From NCBI RefSeq assembly GCF_009687885.1, contig NZ_BLAF01000008.1, forward strand, positions 1-64,000: a stretch of 64,000 nucleotides of DNA, in the 5' to 3' direction. The position numbers and the translations under genes are program-made. The notes beneath the pieces were generated by a model. That model did not search any database. It worked only from the letters and a program-made list of their open reading frames with translations, and was not told the DNA's origin. Shown piece after piece: positions 14,690 through 23,449 of the stretch. How positions within the stretch are numbered: the stretch's first letter is position 1; every line of letters starts with the position of its first letter. Source of the DNA: Acrocarpospora pleiomorpha. Its GTDB lineage: Bacteria > Actinomycetota > Actinomycetes > Streptosporangiales > Streptosporangiaceae.

Positions 14690-16210
14690 ATGAAGGCTTC
14701 GCGGTATGACGTCGTCGTCGCGGGCGGCGGGCACAACGGGCTGGTGGCGGCCGCCTACCTGGCCAGAGCCGGGCGGCGGGTGCTGGTGCTGGAACGGTTC
14801 GGGCATCTGGGCGGGCTGGCCGTCTCGGCGCAGGCGTTTCCCGGCGTGGACGCGCGGGTCTCCCGGTATTCGTATCTGGTGAGCCTGCTGCCTGCCAAGG
14901 TGGTGCGGGATCTGGGGCTCGCGCTCGAGCTGAGGACGCGGCGGTTCGCGTCGTACACGCCGGTGGGGGAGACGGGGCTGCTGGTGGACAACGGCGACGC
15001 GGGCCGTACGGAATCCTCGTTCGCGGCCGTCACCGGCGGCACCAAGGATCTGGACGCCTGGAAGCGGTTCTACGCGATGACCGCCGGTGTGGCCGCGCGG
15101 GTCGCGCCCACGCTGCTGGAGCCGCTGCGGGATCGGGCGGGGCTGCGCGCGGTCGTGGCCGACGAGGAGGCCTGGCGGGACCTGTTCGAGCGGCCGATCG
15201 GCGCGGTCGTGGGCGAGCGGTTCGGCGACGACACCGTGCGCGGCGTGGTGCTGACCGACGCGCTGATCGGGACGTTCGCCGATCCGGACGCGGATCTGCT
15301 GGCCAACAGGTGTTTCCTCTATCACGTGGTCGGCGACGGCACGGGCGACTGGAACGTCCCCGTCGGCGGCATGGGCGCGGTCTCCGGCGGGCTGGCCGCG
15401 ATCGCCCGGGCCGGCGGCGCGGAGATCCATACCGGGGCCGAGGTCGTGTCCATCGATCCCGGCACCGGCGAGGTCACGTTCCGCGACTCGGCGGGGGAGC
15501 ACACCGTCACCGGCGGGCACGTGCTGGCCAACCTGCCGCCCGCCGTCCTGTCCCGGCTGCTCGGCGAGACGCCGGAACGCCCGGAGGGCGCGCAGCTGAA
15601 GGTCAACATGGTGCTGTCCCGCCTGCCCCGGCTGAAGGACGGCTCGGTCGACCCGCGCGAGGCGTTCAGCGGAACCTTCCACATCAACGAGAGCCGCGAC
15701 CAGCTCGCCGCCGCCTACGCCCAGGCCGCCGCCGGTCGCGTGCCCGACCTGCCGCCCGCCGAGGTCTACTGCCACTCGCTCACCGACCCCTCCATCCTCG
15801 GTACGGACCTGCGCGCGTCCGGCGCGCAGACCATGACGCTGTTCGGCCTGCACATGCCGGCCAGGCTGTTCGACCGGGACGGCGCCAAGGAGGATGCGCT
15901 GCGCCGCACGATCGCCTCCATCGACAGCGTGCTCGCCGAGCCGATCGAGTCGTGCCTGCTCAGAACCCCCGCCGGGGAGCTCTGCCTGGAGGCCAAGACC
16001 CCGGTCGACCTGGAACGCGAGGCGGGGCTCCCGGGAGGCCACATCTTCCATCGCGACCTGACCTGGCCGTTCGCCGAGTCCGCCGAGGACGGGACGTGGG
16101 GCGTCGAGACCGCCCACGAGCGCCTGCTGCTGTGCGGCGCCGGAGCCCGGCGCGGCGGTGGCGTTTCCGGTATTCCCGGACATAACGCGGCAATGGCGGT
16201 TCTGGGTTAA
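14690..16210 (+). CDS. FAD/NAD(P)-dependent oxidoreductase of the phytoene-desaturase/PYROXD2 type
   Basis: 506 residues, GAGGAGG before ATG. The N-terminal dinucleotide fold VVVAGGGHNGLVAAAYLARA (residues 8-27) and the C-terminal LLLCGAGARRGGGVSGIPG mark the amine-oxidase/phytoene-desaturase superfamily. GGHNG and the PVGGMGAVSGGL box are characteristic of the PYROXD2 branch rather than carotenoid enzymes, and no carotenoid genes are nearby. Substrate unknown. A paralogue is at 36.8 kb in the amine locus. Confidence 0.85.
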   Translation: MKASRYDVVVAGGGHNGLVAAAYLARAGRRVLVLERFGHLGGLAVSAQAFPGVDARVSRYSYLVSLLPAKVVRDLGLALELRTRRFASYTPVGETGLLVDNGDAGRTESSFAAVTGGTKDLDAWKRFYAMTAGVAARVAPTLLEPLRDRAGLRAVVADEEAWRDLFERPIGAVVGERFGDDTVRGVVLTDALIGTFADPDADLLANRCFLYHVVGDGTGDWNVPVGGMGAVSGGLAAIARAGGAEIHTGAEVVSIDPGTGEVTFRDSAGEHTVTGGHVLANLPPAVLSRLLGETPERPEGAQLKVNMVLSRLPRLKDGSVDPREAFSGTFHINESRDQLAAAYAQAAAGRVPDLPPAEVYCHSLTDPSILGTDLRASGAQTMTLFGLHMPARLFDRDGAKEDALRRTIASIDSVLAEPIESCLLRTPAGELCLEAKTPVDLEREAGLPGGHIFHRDLTWPFAESAEDGTWGVETAHERLLLCGAGARRGGGVSGIPGHNAAMAVLG

Positions 16211-16232
16211 CGCTGTTCTCATGCACTCTCGC

Positions 16233-16245
16233 TACCTTGGGAGCG
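16233..16245 (+). promoter_or_regulatory. Candidate -10 element of a leaderless response-regulator transcript
   Basis: TACCTT (16233-16238) ends six bases before GTG 16245. The GGGAG between them is too close to the GTG to serve as a ribosome site for it. This supports GTG 16245 as a leaderless start. Confidence 0.4.
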
Positions 16246-16943
16246 TGAGTGAGGACACCGCACGGCTGCTGGTCGTTGATGATGAGCCCGCGCTGCGGCA
16301 GGCGTTGCGGAGCAGCCTGGAGTTCGAGGGTTACCAGGTCGTCACCGTGGCCGACGGGCAGACCGCGCTGGGGGAGCTGGCGCGGGAGCCGTACGACGCG
16401 GTGCTGCTGGACGTCATGATGCCGCGCATGGACGGGCTGACCGCCTGCCGCAGGCTCCGCCACGGCGGGAACCACGTGCCCGTGCTGATGCTCACCGCCA
16501 GGGACGCGGTCGGGGATCGGGTCTCGGGGCTGGACGCGGGCGCCGACGACTACCTGGTCAAACCGTTCGAGCTGGACGAGCTGTTCGCCCGGGTCCGGGC
16601 CTTGTTGCGCCGCAGCGCGCTGTCGGCTCCGGTGAGCGGGTCCGTGCTGGTCTTCGACGGGCTGCGGATGGACACCGCCAGCCGCGAGGTCACCCGGGAC
16701 GGCCGCCGCCTCGATCTGACCAGGACCGAATATCTGCTGCTCGAGCTCTTCCTCGCCCATCCGCGCCAGGTTCTCACCCGGGAGCAGATCCTCAGCCAGG
16801 TGTGGGGGTTCGACTTCGAGCCGTCCTCCAACTCCCTCGACGTGTACGTGATGTACCTGCGCCGCAAGACCGAGGCGGGCGAGCTGCCGCGGTTGATCCA
16901 CACCGTGCGCGGGGTGGGGTACGTGCTCCGGGCCACCCCGTGA
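16245..16943 (+). CDS. OmpR-family response regulator, MprA-like
   Basis: 232 residues from GTG 16245. Receiver domain with DDEPALRQAL acidic pocket, phospho-acceptor in AVLLDVMMPRMDGL, LTARD and LVKPFELDEL; winged helix with LTRTEYLLLELFLAHPRQVL and SNSLDVYVMYLRRKTE. The sequence pattern is closest to the mycobacterial MprA regulator (envelope stress), which is inference. Alternative start ATG 16221. The histidine kinase gene overlaps its stop (GTGA), so the pair is coupled. Confidence 0.92.
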   Translation: MSEDTARLLVVDDEPALRQALRSSLEFEGYQVVTVADGQTALGELAREPYDAVLLDVMMPRMDGLTACRRLRHGGNHVPVLMLTARDAVGDRVSGLDAGADDYLVKPFELDELFARVRALLRRSALSAPVSGSVLVFDGLRMDTASREVTRDGRRLDLTRTEYLLLELFLAHPRQVLTREQILSQVWGFDFEPSSNSLDVYVMYLRRKTEAGELPRLIHTVRGVGYVLRATP

Positions 16944-18298
16944 GCTTGCGCGGGCGGCTGACCCTGCTCATCGCGGTCGCCGTCGCGGTCGCCATCGCCG
17001 TCTGCGCCGGAGCCAGCTGGCTGGTCGTGCATGATTTACTGCGCCGCCAGATCATCGAGTCGATCGAACGGCCGGTCCCCGCCGATCAGGTGCAATGGGC
17101 GCTGGAGGCGTGCGGTCACAGCCTGGGCGGCGCGCCCAAATGGGATCCCTCCGGGCGTGGCTGGCAGGTCATCCGGGCCGACGGCCGGGTCTGCTCGGGC
17201 GGGTACGGGCAGGTCACGCCCACCGCCGCGGAGCTGGCGCTGGTGTCGGGCGGGGAGCCGATCACCCGCAGTGCGGTCACCGACGACGGCACGCCCGTGC
17301 TCGTCTTCACCTCGCAGTGCCGCTCGCACCCCGGTGCCGCGGTCAGCACGTTTCGCTCGGTTGAGGACATGGACGCCGGTCTGCGGGTCCTTGGCGCGGT
17401 CCTCACCGTCGTCTCCGCCGTCGGGGTGCTCGGGGCCGCCCTGGCCGGGCTCTGGCTGGCCCGTACCGCTCTGCGGCCCGTCGGGCGGTTGACCAGCGCG
17501 GTCGAGCACATCGCTCGGACTGATGACCTGGCGGTGCGGATTCCGGTCGAGGGTACTGACGAGATCGCTCGCCTGAGCACGTCGTTCAACACCATGACGA
17601 CCGCGCTGTCCAGTTCGCGGGATCGGCAGCGGCAGCTGATCGCGGACGCTGGGCATGAGCTGCGCACGCCGCTGACCAGCTTGCGGACCAACATCGACCT
17701 GCTGCTGCGGAGCGAGAACACCGGGCGGCCGCTCGATCCCGAGGCCAAGCGGCTGCTGCTGGTGAGCGTGAAGGAGCAGTTCGAGGAGATGTCCAGCCTG
17801 ATCGGCGACCTGCTTGAGCTGTCCAGGAACGCCGAGACCGGGGAGCTTTCCACGGATGTGGAGTTCCATGAGGTGGTCGCGGCGGCGGTGGAGCGGGCCC
17901 GGCGGCGTGGGCCTGGGCTGCGGTTCGAGGTGGATCTGCGGCCGTGGCGGGTGCATGGGGACGCGCGGGGGCTCGCGCGGGCGGCGGTGAACGTGCTCGA
18001 CAACGCGGTGAAGTTCAGCCCGCCTGGGGGGACGGTGACCGTTCGGCTGCGTGACGGGGAACTGACCGTGGCCGATGAAGGGCCGGGGATTCCGGCGGAT
18101 GAGCTTCCGCATGTGTTCGACCGGTTCTGGCGGTCGCCGTCGGCGCGGAGCTTGCCGGGGTCGGGGCTTGGGCTCGCGATCGTGGCGCAGGCGGTCAGGG
18201 ACGCGGGCGGCGAGGTGACGCTGACCTCGCCGCCGGGGGGTGGGACTCGGGCCACGATTCGGCTGGCTACACGGCCGGTTGTGCGTGGCGGAGGGTGA
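16940..18298 (+). CDS. Sensor histidine kinase, MprB-like
   Basis: 452 residues from GTG 16940. A first membrane helix (LTLLIAVAVAVAIAVCAGA), an extracytoplasmic domain of about 110 residues with three cysteines, a second helix (AVLTVVSAVGVLGAALAGLW), HAMP, the dimerisation box DAGHELRTPLTSLRTN with the phospho-His, and ATPase boxes NVLDNAVKFSPPGG, DEGPGIP and GSGLGLAIV. It phosphorylates the adjacent regulator in response to an envelope signal, by analogy. Its 3' end overlaps the converging propeller-like gene by 32 bases. Confidence 0.93.
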   Translation: MSLRGRLTLLIAVAVAVAIAVCAGASWLVVHDLLRRQIIESIERPVPADQVQWALEACGHSLGGAPKWDPSGRGWQVIRADGRVCSGGYGQVTPTAAELALVSGGEPITRSAVTDDGTPVLVFTSQCRSHPGAAVSTFRSVEDMDAGLRVLGAVLTVVSAVGVLGAALAGLWLARTALRPVGRLTSAVEHIARTDDLAVRIPVEGTDEIARLSTSFNTMTTALSSSRDRQRQLIADAGHELRTPLTSLRTNIDLLLRSENTGRPLDPEAKRLLLVSVKEQFEEMSSLIGDLLELSRNAETGELSTDVEFHEVVAAAVERARRRGPGLRFEVDLRPWRVHGDARGLARAAVNVLDNAVKFSPPGGTVTVRLRDGELTVADEGPGIPADELPHVFDRFWRSPSARSLPGSGLGLAIVAQAVRDAGGEVTLTSPPGGGTRATIRLATRPVVRGGG

Positions 18299-19472
18299 TC
18301 AGGCCGGGGATGGTGACGCGGGCCAGTTCGCGGCCGGTGCCGGCGTCGAGGTGGACTGCTCCGTCGGGTATGCCCATCCAGAGGGTGCCCGCCGGGCCCA
18401 GGGCGAGGCCGCGCGGGGTGCCGGGGGTGGGGCCCGCACGGCGTACCTCACGGTCGACGACGGTGAAGAGCGTTCCGCCGGCCGCCAGGTGGACGGCGTC
18501 GGAGGCCGCCACGGCGAAAGCCGGGCCGGTGGACTTGGGGATGGCCTGTTCGGTGGTGTTCGTCAGGTCGGGGGCTTCGGCGTGGATGGCTCGGCCGCTC
18601 GCGGTGTCGAAGACGTGCAAGGCCGAGTCGGAGACCGTGATGGCGTGGCCTTCCGCCGGGCCGTGGCCGAAGGGCTCCGGGAGGTCCAGGCAGTAGGCCC
18701 AGTGTTCGGTCAGGCTGAGTACGTGCACGAAGGCGTGTACGCCGGTGGAGCGGCCCGCGACCAGGTCGCGGGTGTGCAGGTGATCGGGCTGGTGGGTGTA
18801 GAGCGTGTAGAGGCGGTCGCCGAGCGGGGACGGAACGCCCAGGCGGCCGTCGCCGCGCATGATCTCTTCCGCGCCGGCGGGGACGACCTGTTTTGTCCTG
18901 GTGAGGACCGGGCTGACGGAGCCGTCGGTCAGGTTGAGCATGCGGACGCGGTAGCCCTCGGGAGCGTCCGCCGGAAGGTAGTCGACGACGAACAGGAAGC
19001 CGTCGTCGTTGGAGAAGGCGTCCGGTTCGTAGTTGCCTTTCAGTGTGTACGTCTTCGCGGGCCATTCGCCGGTTGGGTCGGCGATGACCAGGCGGGTCTG
19101 GGTTCGGCCGGGTGCGTCGTAGGGGTTGGAGGGTGATGGGTCGGCGAGGACGACGCGGCGGCCCGAGTTTGAGACGGTTCTGACGGTCGTAGCCTCGGGT
19201 GGCGTTGTTCTGGCCAGTTCGCGGCCGGTTGTGCCGTCCAGGGTGAGCAGGTGGCGGCCGGAGAGGGTGTACAGGTGGTTCCATCTCGGGTCGGCGATGG
19301 TGGCCGCCGCGAGGGACAGGCCGGTGCCGGTGTTGATCACGGACAGGCCGGATTTCGTGTCCGCGTAGAGCAGCTGCCCGGGTGTGGTGGTCGTGCGCGG
19401 GGCTTCGGGGGCTCCGCAGGCTCCGATCAGGGCGACTCCGCCGCAGATGCCCAGGAAATCGCGTCGTCTCAT
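18267..19472 (-). CDS. Tat-exported putative beta-propeller lipoprotein
   Basis: 401 residues. The signal MRRRDFLGICGGVALIGACG has a twin-arginine and a lipobox-like end. The rest consists of repeated strands of the form LLYADTKSGLSVINTGTG, VLSLTEHWAYCLDL and LALGPAGTLWMGIPDGAVHL, typical of a WD/YVTN-type propeller. Function unknown; surface binding is likely. It converges on the MprB-like kinase and overlaps its 3' end. Confidence 0.75.
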   Translation of the reverse strand: MRRRDFLGICGGVALIGACGAPEAPRTTTTPGQLLYADTKSGLSVINTGTGLSLAAATIADPRWNHLYTLSGRHLLTLDGTTGRELARTTPPEATTVRTVSNSGRRVVLADPSPSNPYDAPGRTQTRLVIADPTGEWPAKTYTLKGNYEPDAFSNDDGFLFVVDYLPADAPEGYRVRMLNLTDGSVSPVLTRTKQVVPAGAEEIMRGDGRLGVPSPLGDRLYTLYTHQPDHLHTRDLVAGRSTGVHAFVHVLSLTEHWAYCLDLPEPFGHGPAEGHAITVSDSALHVFDTASGRAIHAEAPDLTNTTEQAIPKSTGPAFAVAASDAVHLAAGGTLFTVVDREVRRAGPTPGTPRGLALGPAGTLWMGIPDGAVHLDAGTGRELARVTIPGLITLRHAQPAV

Positions 19473-19497
19473 GTCCTGCTTACACCGGTGCGGCGGG

Positions 19498-21600
19498 TTA
19501 GGTTCCGCGGCGGATGACGGCGTCGACCACGGTCACGCCGTCGGGGCGGACGAAGACGGGATTGAGTTCGACGAGGTCCAGTCCTTCGTCCAGCGCCATC
19601 GCGCCCACCGTCGCGGCGGTCTCGGCCAGCGCCCGGATGTCGCCCGGGGGACGTCCCCTGCCGCCGACCAGCAGGGGAGCCGCCCGCAACCGGCGCACCG
19701 CTTGCTCCACCCGATCCGCGTCGGCGGGAAGCGGTATCAGCACCACATCATCAAAGATCTCCACCCATACCCCGCCGAGAGCCACCACCAGCACGGGCAC
19801 GACCCCATCCCGCCGCACCGCGATCAAAACCTCAACTCCCGGCGCCACCATCTCCTCGACGAGTACGACCCCGCCCAGCCCGTCAACCCTCGTGTACGCC
19901 TCCCGGACTGCGTCCCCCTCCACCCCCAACACAAGCGCCGAAATATCCGACTTGTGCTGGATAAATGGCGAACTGGCCTTCAGCGCCACCGGCCCGCCCA
20001 ACTCACCGGCAACCCTCAAGGCGTCATCCACATCCCGCACCACCCGCCCACGAGGAACAGCCAACCCACGCCCAACAAGCATCTCCTTCGCCTCATGCTC
20101 AGCCACCCATCCGGAAACAACGCTTGGACTCTCGGCTGAAGGCTTTGGTCCGCTCATGATGGCCGCGATGGAGCGAAGCCTCGTGGCGTCCGGGGGCGGT
20201 ACGGTGAGTGCGCCCGCGCACAGGATGCCTTCACTGAGCCCGGCCACGGCGACGATGCCATGCGCGGCCAGCCGTTCGGCGGTCTCCTCCGGCATCAGCT
20301 CAGGCAGCGTTGAAGCGACGATAACCGGCTGATCCAATCGGGAGGCAGCCAGGATCACGCCATCCAGCGCACCGTCCCAGCTCTCCGCCGCGTCCTCGCT
20401 CATCCGGGCAGGACGGTCGTAGTAGACCAGAACGGGGCCGATGGCATCATCCCGTGCGCCGACCGTGATGAGATCGGCCGTCCGTTCGGTCTCCCCGAAA
20501 ATCACCGCCGTATAGTCCAACGGATTCCCCGCCGTCGCAGTCGTCGGCAACACCTCCCCGAGCGCTTCCACAGTCGCCGCCCCCAACTGCGGCAACCACA
20601 CCCCTAAACGCTCCGCTTCGTCGGCAGCTGTCGCGGCATCCCCACCGGAACACGTCACCACAAGAACCCCGACATTGGTTGCAGTCGTGGCATCCACGGG
20701 TGTGGTGGGGGAGACGTGGGGGCGGCGAGGAGTGGCTAAGGTTTTGGCGAGTTCTAGGAGTTCGTGGGGGTTGTGGGCCCAGGCGCCGCCGGCTTCTTCG
20801 ATCAAGGCGCGGAGAACGCGGGAGTCGCCCGCTATCGAACCTGTGTGGGCTGCGGCGGCTGAGGCGCCGAGGGGGCTGGCGCCTGCTTTGAGGACTGCGA
20901 TGCGGATGTCGTGGTCGGCGCAGTCGGCGAGGGCGGTGGCCAGGCGGTGGCCGTCGCCTTCGTCTTCCAGGTAGAGGGCCACGGAACGGACGCCGTCCAG
21001 CCGGGCCAGGGCCGTCAGGTAGTCGGCGGCGTCGAGGACGGCCTGGTTGCCGCAGGAGACAACCGTGTGCAGGCCGAGCGCCCGGGTGCTGAGCAGGGCG
21101 TTGACGGCGACGTTGCCGCTCTGCGAGATCAGCGCGACGGGGCCGGGGCGTCGGGCGGTGTAGGCGTCGCCCCAGAGGGGGGCCCGATTCACCACGGACA
21201 CGATGCCGTTGCCGTTGGGTCCGCAGATGGGCAGGCGATGCAGCCGGGCCTGCCTGGCGAGCTCGTCCTGAAGCGGGCGGCCCTCGGCGATCTCCGCGAA
21301 CCCGGCGGCCAGCACGACGGCTCCGCCGCAGCCGTACGCCCCCGCCTCCGCCACCAGCGCGGGCACACTCGCCGCCGGAGTGGCGATGACCAGCGCGTCC
21401 GGAGCCAGCGGCAGATCAGAGATGCGAGGTACGCACGGCACCCCGTGCACCTCGTCCGCCGTCGGGTGCACGCCGAAGATCGGACCAGGGAATCCCGCGC
21501 TCACCAGGTTGGCCACGGCCTGGTTTCCGTACGAGCCGGGGCGGGTGGAGGCGCCGACCACGGCGACGGATCTGGGAGCGAGCAGCCGGGCGGGTTTCAC
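19498..21600 (-). CDS. NDP-forming acyl-CoA synthetase (acetate-CoA ligase, ADP-forming, fused)
   Basis: 700 residues from GTG 21600; a TTG at 21630 would also read but would place the operator palindrome inside the gene. N-terminal CoA-binding fold (LLAPRSVAVVGASTRPGSYG), CoA-ligase domain with CGPNGNGIVSVVNR and ALISQSGNVA, the phospho-His segment AAAHTGSIAGD (about residue 260), and a C-terminal ATP-grasp domain (GPVALKASSPFIQHKSDISA). Interconverts acyl-CoA and acid with ATP or GTP. Divergent from a TetR regulator with a palindrome in between. Confidence 0.9.
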   Translation of the reverse strand: MKPARLLAPRSVAVVGASTRPGSYGNQAVANLVSAGFPGPIFGVHPTADEVHGVPCVPRISDLPLAPDALVIATPAASVPALVAEAGAYGCGGAVVLAAGFAEIAEGRPLQDELARQARLHRLPICGPNGNGIVSVVNRAPLWGDAYTARRPGPVALISQSGNVAVNALLSTRALGLHTVVSCGNQAVLDAADYLTALARLDGVRSVALYLEDEGDGHRLATALADCADHDIRIAVLKAGASPLGASAAAAHTGSIAGDSRVLRALIEEAGGAWAHNPHELLELAKTLATPRRPHVSPTTPVDATTATNVGVLVVTCSGGDAATAADEAERLGVWLPQLGAATVEALGEVLPTTATAGNPLDYTAVIFGETERTADLITVGARDDAIGPVLVYYDRPARMSEDAAESWDGALDGVILAASRLDQPVIVASTLPELMPEETAERLAAHGIVAVAGLSEGILCAGALTVPPPDATRLRSIAAIMSGPKPSAESPSVVSGWVAEHEAKEMLVGRGLAVPRGRVVRDVDDALRVAGELGGPVALKASSPFIQHKSDISALVLGVEGDAVREAYTRVDGLGGVVLVEEMVAPGVEVLIAVRRDGVVPVLVVALGGVWVEIFDDVVLIPLPADADRVEQAVRRLRAAPLLVGGRGRPPGDIRALAETAATVGAMALDEGLDLVELNPVFVRPDGVTVVDAVIRRGT

Positions 21601-21615
21601 CCTTTCTACACTGGT

Positions 21616-21632
21616 TGGTTGACCAGTCAACC
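21616..21632. promoter_or_regulatory. Palindromic operator between acyl-CoA synthetase and TetR
   Basis: GGTTGAC-CA-GTCAACC (21617-21632) is a perfect inverted repeat immediately before the synthetase start and 64 bases before the TetR start. Its core TGGTTGACCAGTCA (21616-21629) recurs with two changes each at 24396 and 36748. Confidence 0.75.
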
Positions 21633-21695
21633 GTCAAGGCTAGGGTTGTATCCACGCGCCCGTGTGCCGCCGATCGCTGCGGTAGTCTTGGCGGC

Positions 21696-22331
21696 GTGCG
21701 CAGTGCGGAGGGCGCCCGGAGTAGCCGGGCCGATCAGGCTGATCAGCGCCGGGCCGAACTGCTGGACGCCGCCCGGCGTGTCGTGCTGGAGCGAGGCCTG
21801 GCGAGCACCAGGGTCGCCGACATCGCGAAGGCCACCAACGTCAGCGGTGGGTTGATCCACTACCATTTCGCCACCAAAGACGATCTCATCACCGCGATGC
21901 TCCGAGCCACCTCGGAAACCGAGGTCAAACGCCTCCGCGAGATCATAAGCGGCCCCGGCACGGCCGTGCAGCGCCTCGATCGGGTGCTGCGCTACTACAT
22001 TCCCAGCTCCCGCTCCGACCAGAGCTGGATCCTCTGGCTGGACGCCTGGGCCCTCGGCGTCCGCGAGCCGCACGTCCGCGAGATCCTGCTCGAACTCGAA
22101 GGCGGCTGGATCGAGATCCTCGCCGAGGTCATCTCCGAAGGCGTCGACAAGGGCGAGTTCGTCTGCGACGACCCCATGGGCGCGGCCGAACGCCTCGACG
22201 GCATGCTCGACGGCCTGGTCGTCCGCTACACGCTGCACTCCGGCGCGATGTCCCGCAAACGCCTCCTCGAACACGCCCGCATCGCCGCCACCCACGAGGT
22301 CGGCATCCCCCGCTCCGCCTTCCCAGCCTGA
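21696..22331 (+). CDS. TetR-family regulator
   Basis: 211 residues from GTG 21696. N-terminal DNA-binding domain: LLDAARRVVLERGLASTRVADIAKATNVSGGLIHYHFATKDDL pattern (helix-turn-helix about residues 20-62, recognition helix SGGLIHYHF). C-terminal BetI/AcrR_C-like helical domain. TAGTCT (21683-21688) ends seven bases before the GTG and there is no ribosome site, so a leaderless start is likely. Divergent from the acyl-CoA synthetase; probably senses an acyl-CoA or related metabolite and acts at the palindrome between them. Confidence 0.9.
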   Translation: MRSAEGARSSRADQADQRRAELLDAARRVVLERGLASTRVADIAKATNVSGGLIHYHFATKDDLITAMLRATSETEVKRLREIISGPGTAVQRLDRVLRYYIPSSRSDQSWILWLDAWALGVREPHVREILLELEGGWIEILAEVISEGVDKGEFVCDDPMGAAERLDGMLDGLVVRYTLHSGAMSRKRLLEHARIAATHEVGIPRSAFPA

Positions 22332-22567
22332 ACCGCGGCGGCTCGTCCACCCCGCCCCGCCGTTAGGTCGTGTTTCAGAAGTGACGGCCGTCGTCTGCTG
22401 GGAGGACCTCGAACCGGGGACCTTGGCCACAGCCGTTGTGGAGTAGGCGGCAGCTCATCAATGGGATTCGGTGGCGGATCGGGGTGGGACCGGCGCGGTT
22501 CCCCTACCGCAACGGAAGACCTTCGGCGGCTGGGGAACCCCAGCTCGCGCCGGGCTGTAGAAGGGGC

Positions 22568-23239
22568 ATGAGGTATGTGCAGCGCTATGGCAGGGCGGCG
22601 CGCTGGTTCCACGCCCTGGTATACACGGTGGTCCTCGTCCTTCTCACGACCGGCTGGTGGTTCATTGTCGACCGGTATCGGCACCCCCTGCCGGGCCCGG
22701 ACGGACTCCACGAAACCACCGGTCTCCTACTGATCGGCGCCACCCTCGCATACGGCATCGCGCGTGCCCGCGCAGTCGCCGCGTTCCTGGGCGAGTCGAT
22801 CGAGTATCGGCGCGGAGACGGACGCTGGCTGGCCGCCTGGCCCCGAGCCACGCTCACCGGACGGTTCCCTTACCACGACGGCCGCTATGACCCCGGCCAG
22901 CGACTCGCCAACGTCGTCATGGTGAGCACGCTGACCCTGATCGCCCTGAGCGGGCTCGGCATGCTGTACCTGCCCGCCGGAGCGGTGAGCTTGCTCGCCG
23001 CCGATGTCCACCGATGGGCGACGTTCGTGCTCACACCGGTCATCGTCGGCCACATCGTCGTGGCCGCCGGGGTGCTGCCCGGCTACCAAGGGGTCTGGCG
23101 ATCGATCCATCTCGGGGGCAGGCTGCCGCGGGCGGTCGCGCACCGCATCTGGCCCGGCTGGCTCGACCACTATGAACGGGCTACGAGCGGGCGCGACGGG
23201 ACGTCATCTGCCCGACGGCGCCGAGGAGACACAGCCTAG
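22568..23239 (+). CDS. Cytochrome b561/formate-dehydrogenase-gamma-like membrane protein
   Basis: 223 residues from ATG 22568 (AAGGGG upstream). Four hydrophobic segments carry the heme-ligand histidines expected of two-heme di-haem cytochrome b: RWFHALVY (His 15), LHETTG, DVHRWATF and VGHIVVA. Similar to the gamma subunit of formate dehydrogenase and other quinone-reducing cytochromes b. No dehydrogenase partner lies beside it, so the electron donor is unknown. A Ser/Arg-rich C-terminal tail (residues 200-223) is poorly conserved-looking. Confidence 0.8.
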   Translation: MRYVQRYGRAARWFHALVYTVVLVLLTTGWWFIVDRYRHPLPGPDGLHETTGLLLIGATLAYGIARARAVAAFLGESIEYRRGDGRWLAAWPRATLTGRFPYHDGRYDPGQRLANVVMVSTLTLIALSGLGMLYLPAGAVSLLAADVHRWATFVLTPVIVGHIVVAAGVLPGYQGVWRSIHLGGRLPRAVAHRIWPGWLDHYERATSGRDGTSSARRRRGDTA

Positions 23240-23287
23240 ACTCGCGCAGCGCATCTGGCCCCCGCCGATCTAGCACACCCTTCTGAG

Positions 23288-23304
23288 GACGCCATACAGG
23301 CGTC
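23288..23304. terminator. Small hairpin between converging genes
   Basis: GACGCC-ATACA-GGCGTC, about 50 bases after the cytochrome gene. Six-base arms, no T-run; weak terminator candidate. Confidence 0.35.
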
Positions 23305-23449
23305 TCCCGCACCGGCGCCAAGAACGGTGGCGGCAGTCTGTTGGGTGCTCTAAGGACGAGCGTTCGCTGCGGCGCCGTTCAGCGGCAGGTTGCTGCGCCG
23401 GTGATCGGTCAATCTTCCTGTCGTCAGGTACGACCAGCACGTCCCCGGG

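Noticed and set aside
14690-16210. Carotenoid biosynthesis cluster
   Set aside because: The FAD enzyme is of the PYROXD2 branch, and no phytoene synthase or other carotenoid genes lie nearby.
14675-16222. Long minus-strand reading of about 515 residues
   Set aside because: Antisense frame of the FAD oxidoreductase; composition rich in Arg, Gly, Gln and His with no domain, typical of high-GC antisense frames.
22360-22400. Possible insertion-sequence end (TAGGTCGTGTTTCAGAAG)
   Set aside because: Only one copy and no matching inverted repeat or transposase; not supported.
22400-22445. tRNA-like segment (a GACCTCGAACCGGGGACC stretch resembling the end of a reversed tRNA)
   Set aside because: The T-stem does not pair and no acceptor, anticodon or D-arm can be folded around it; no tRNA is called.
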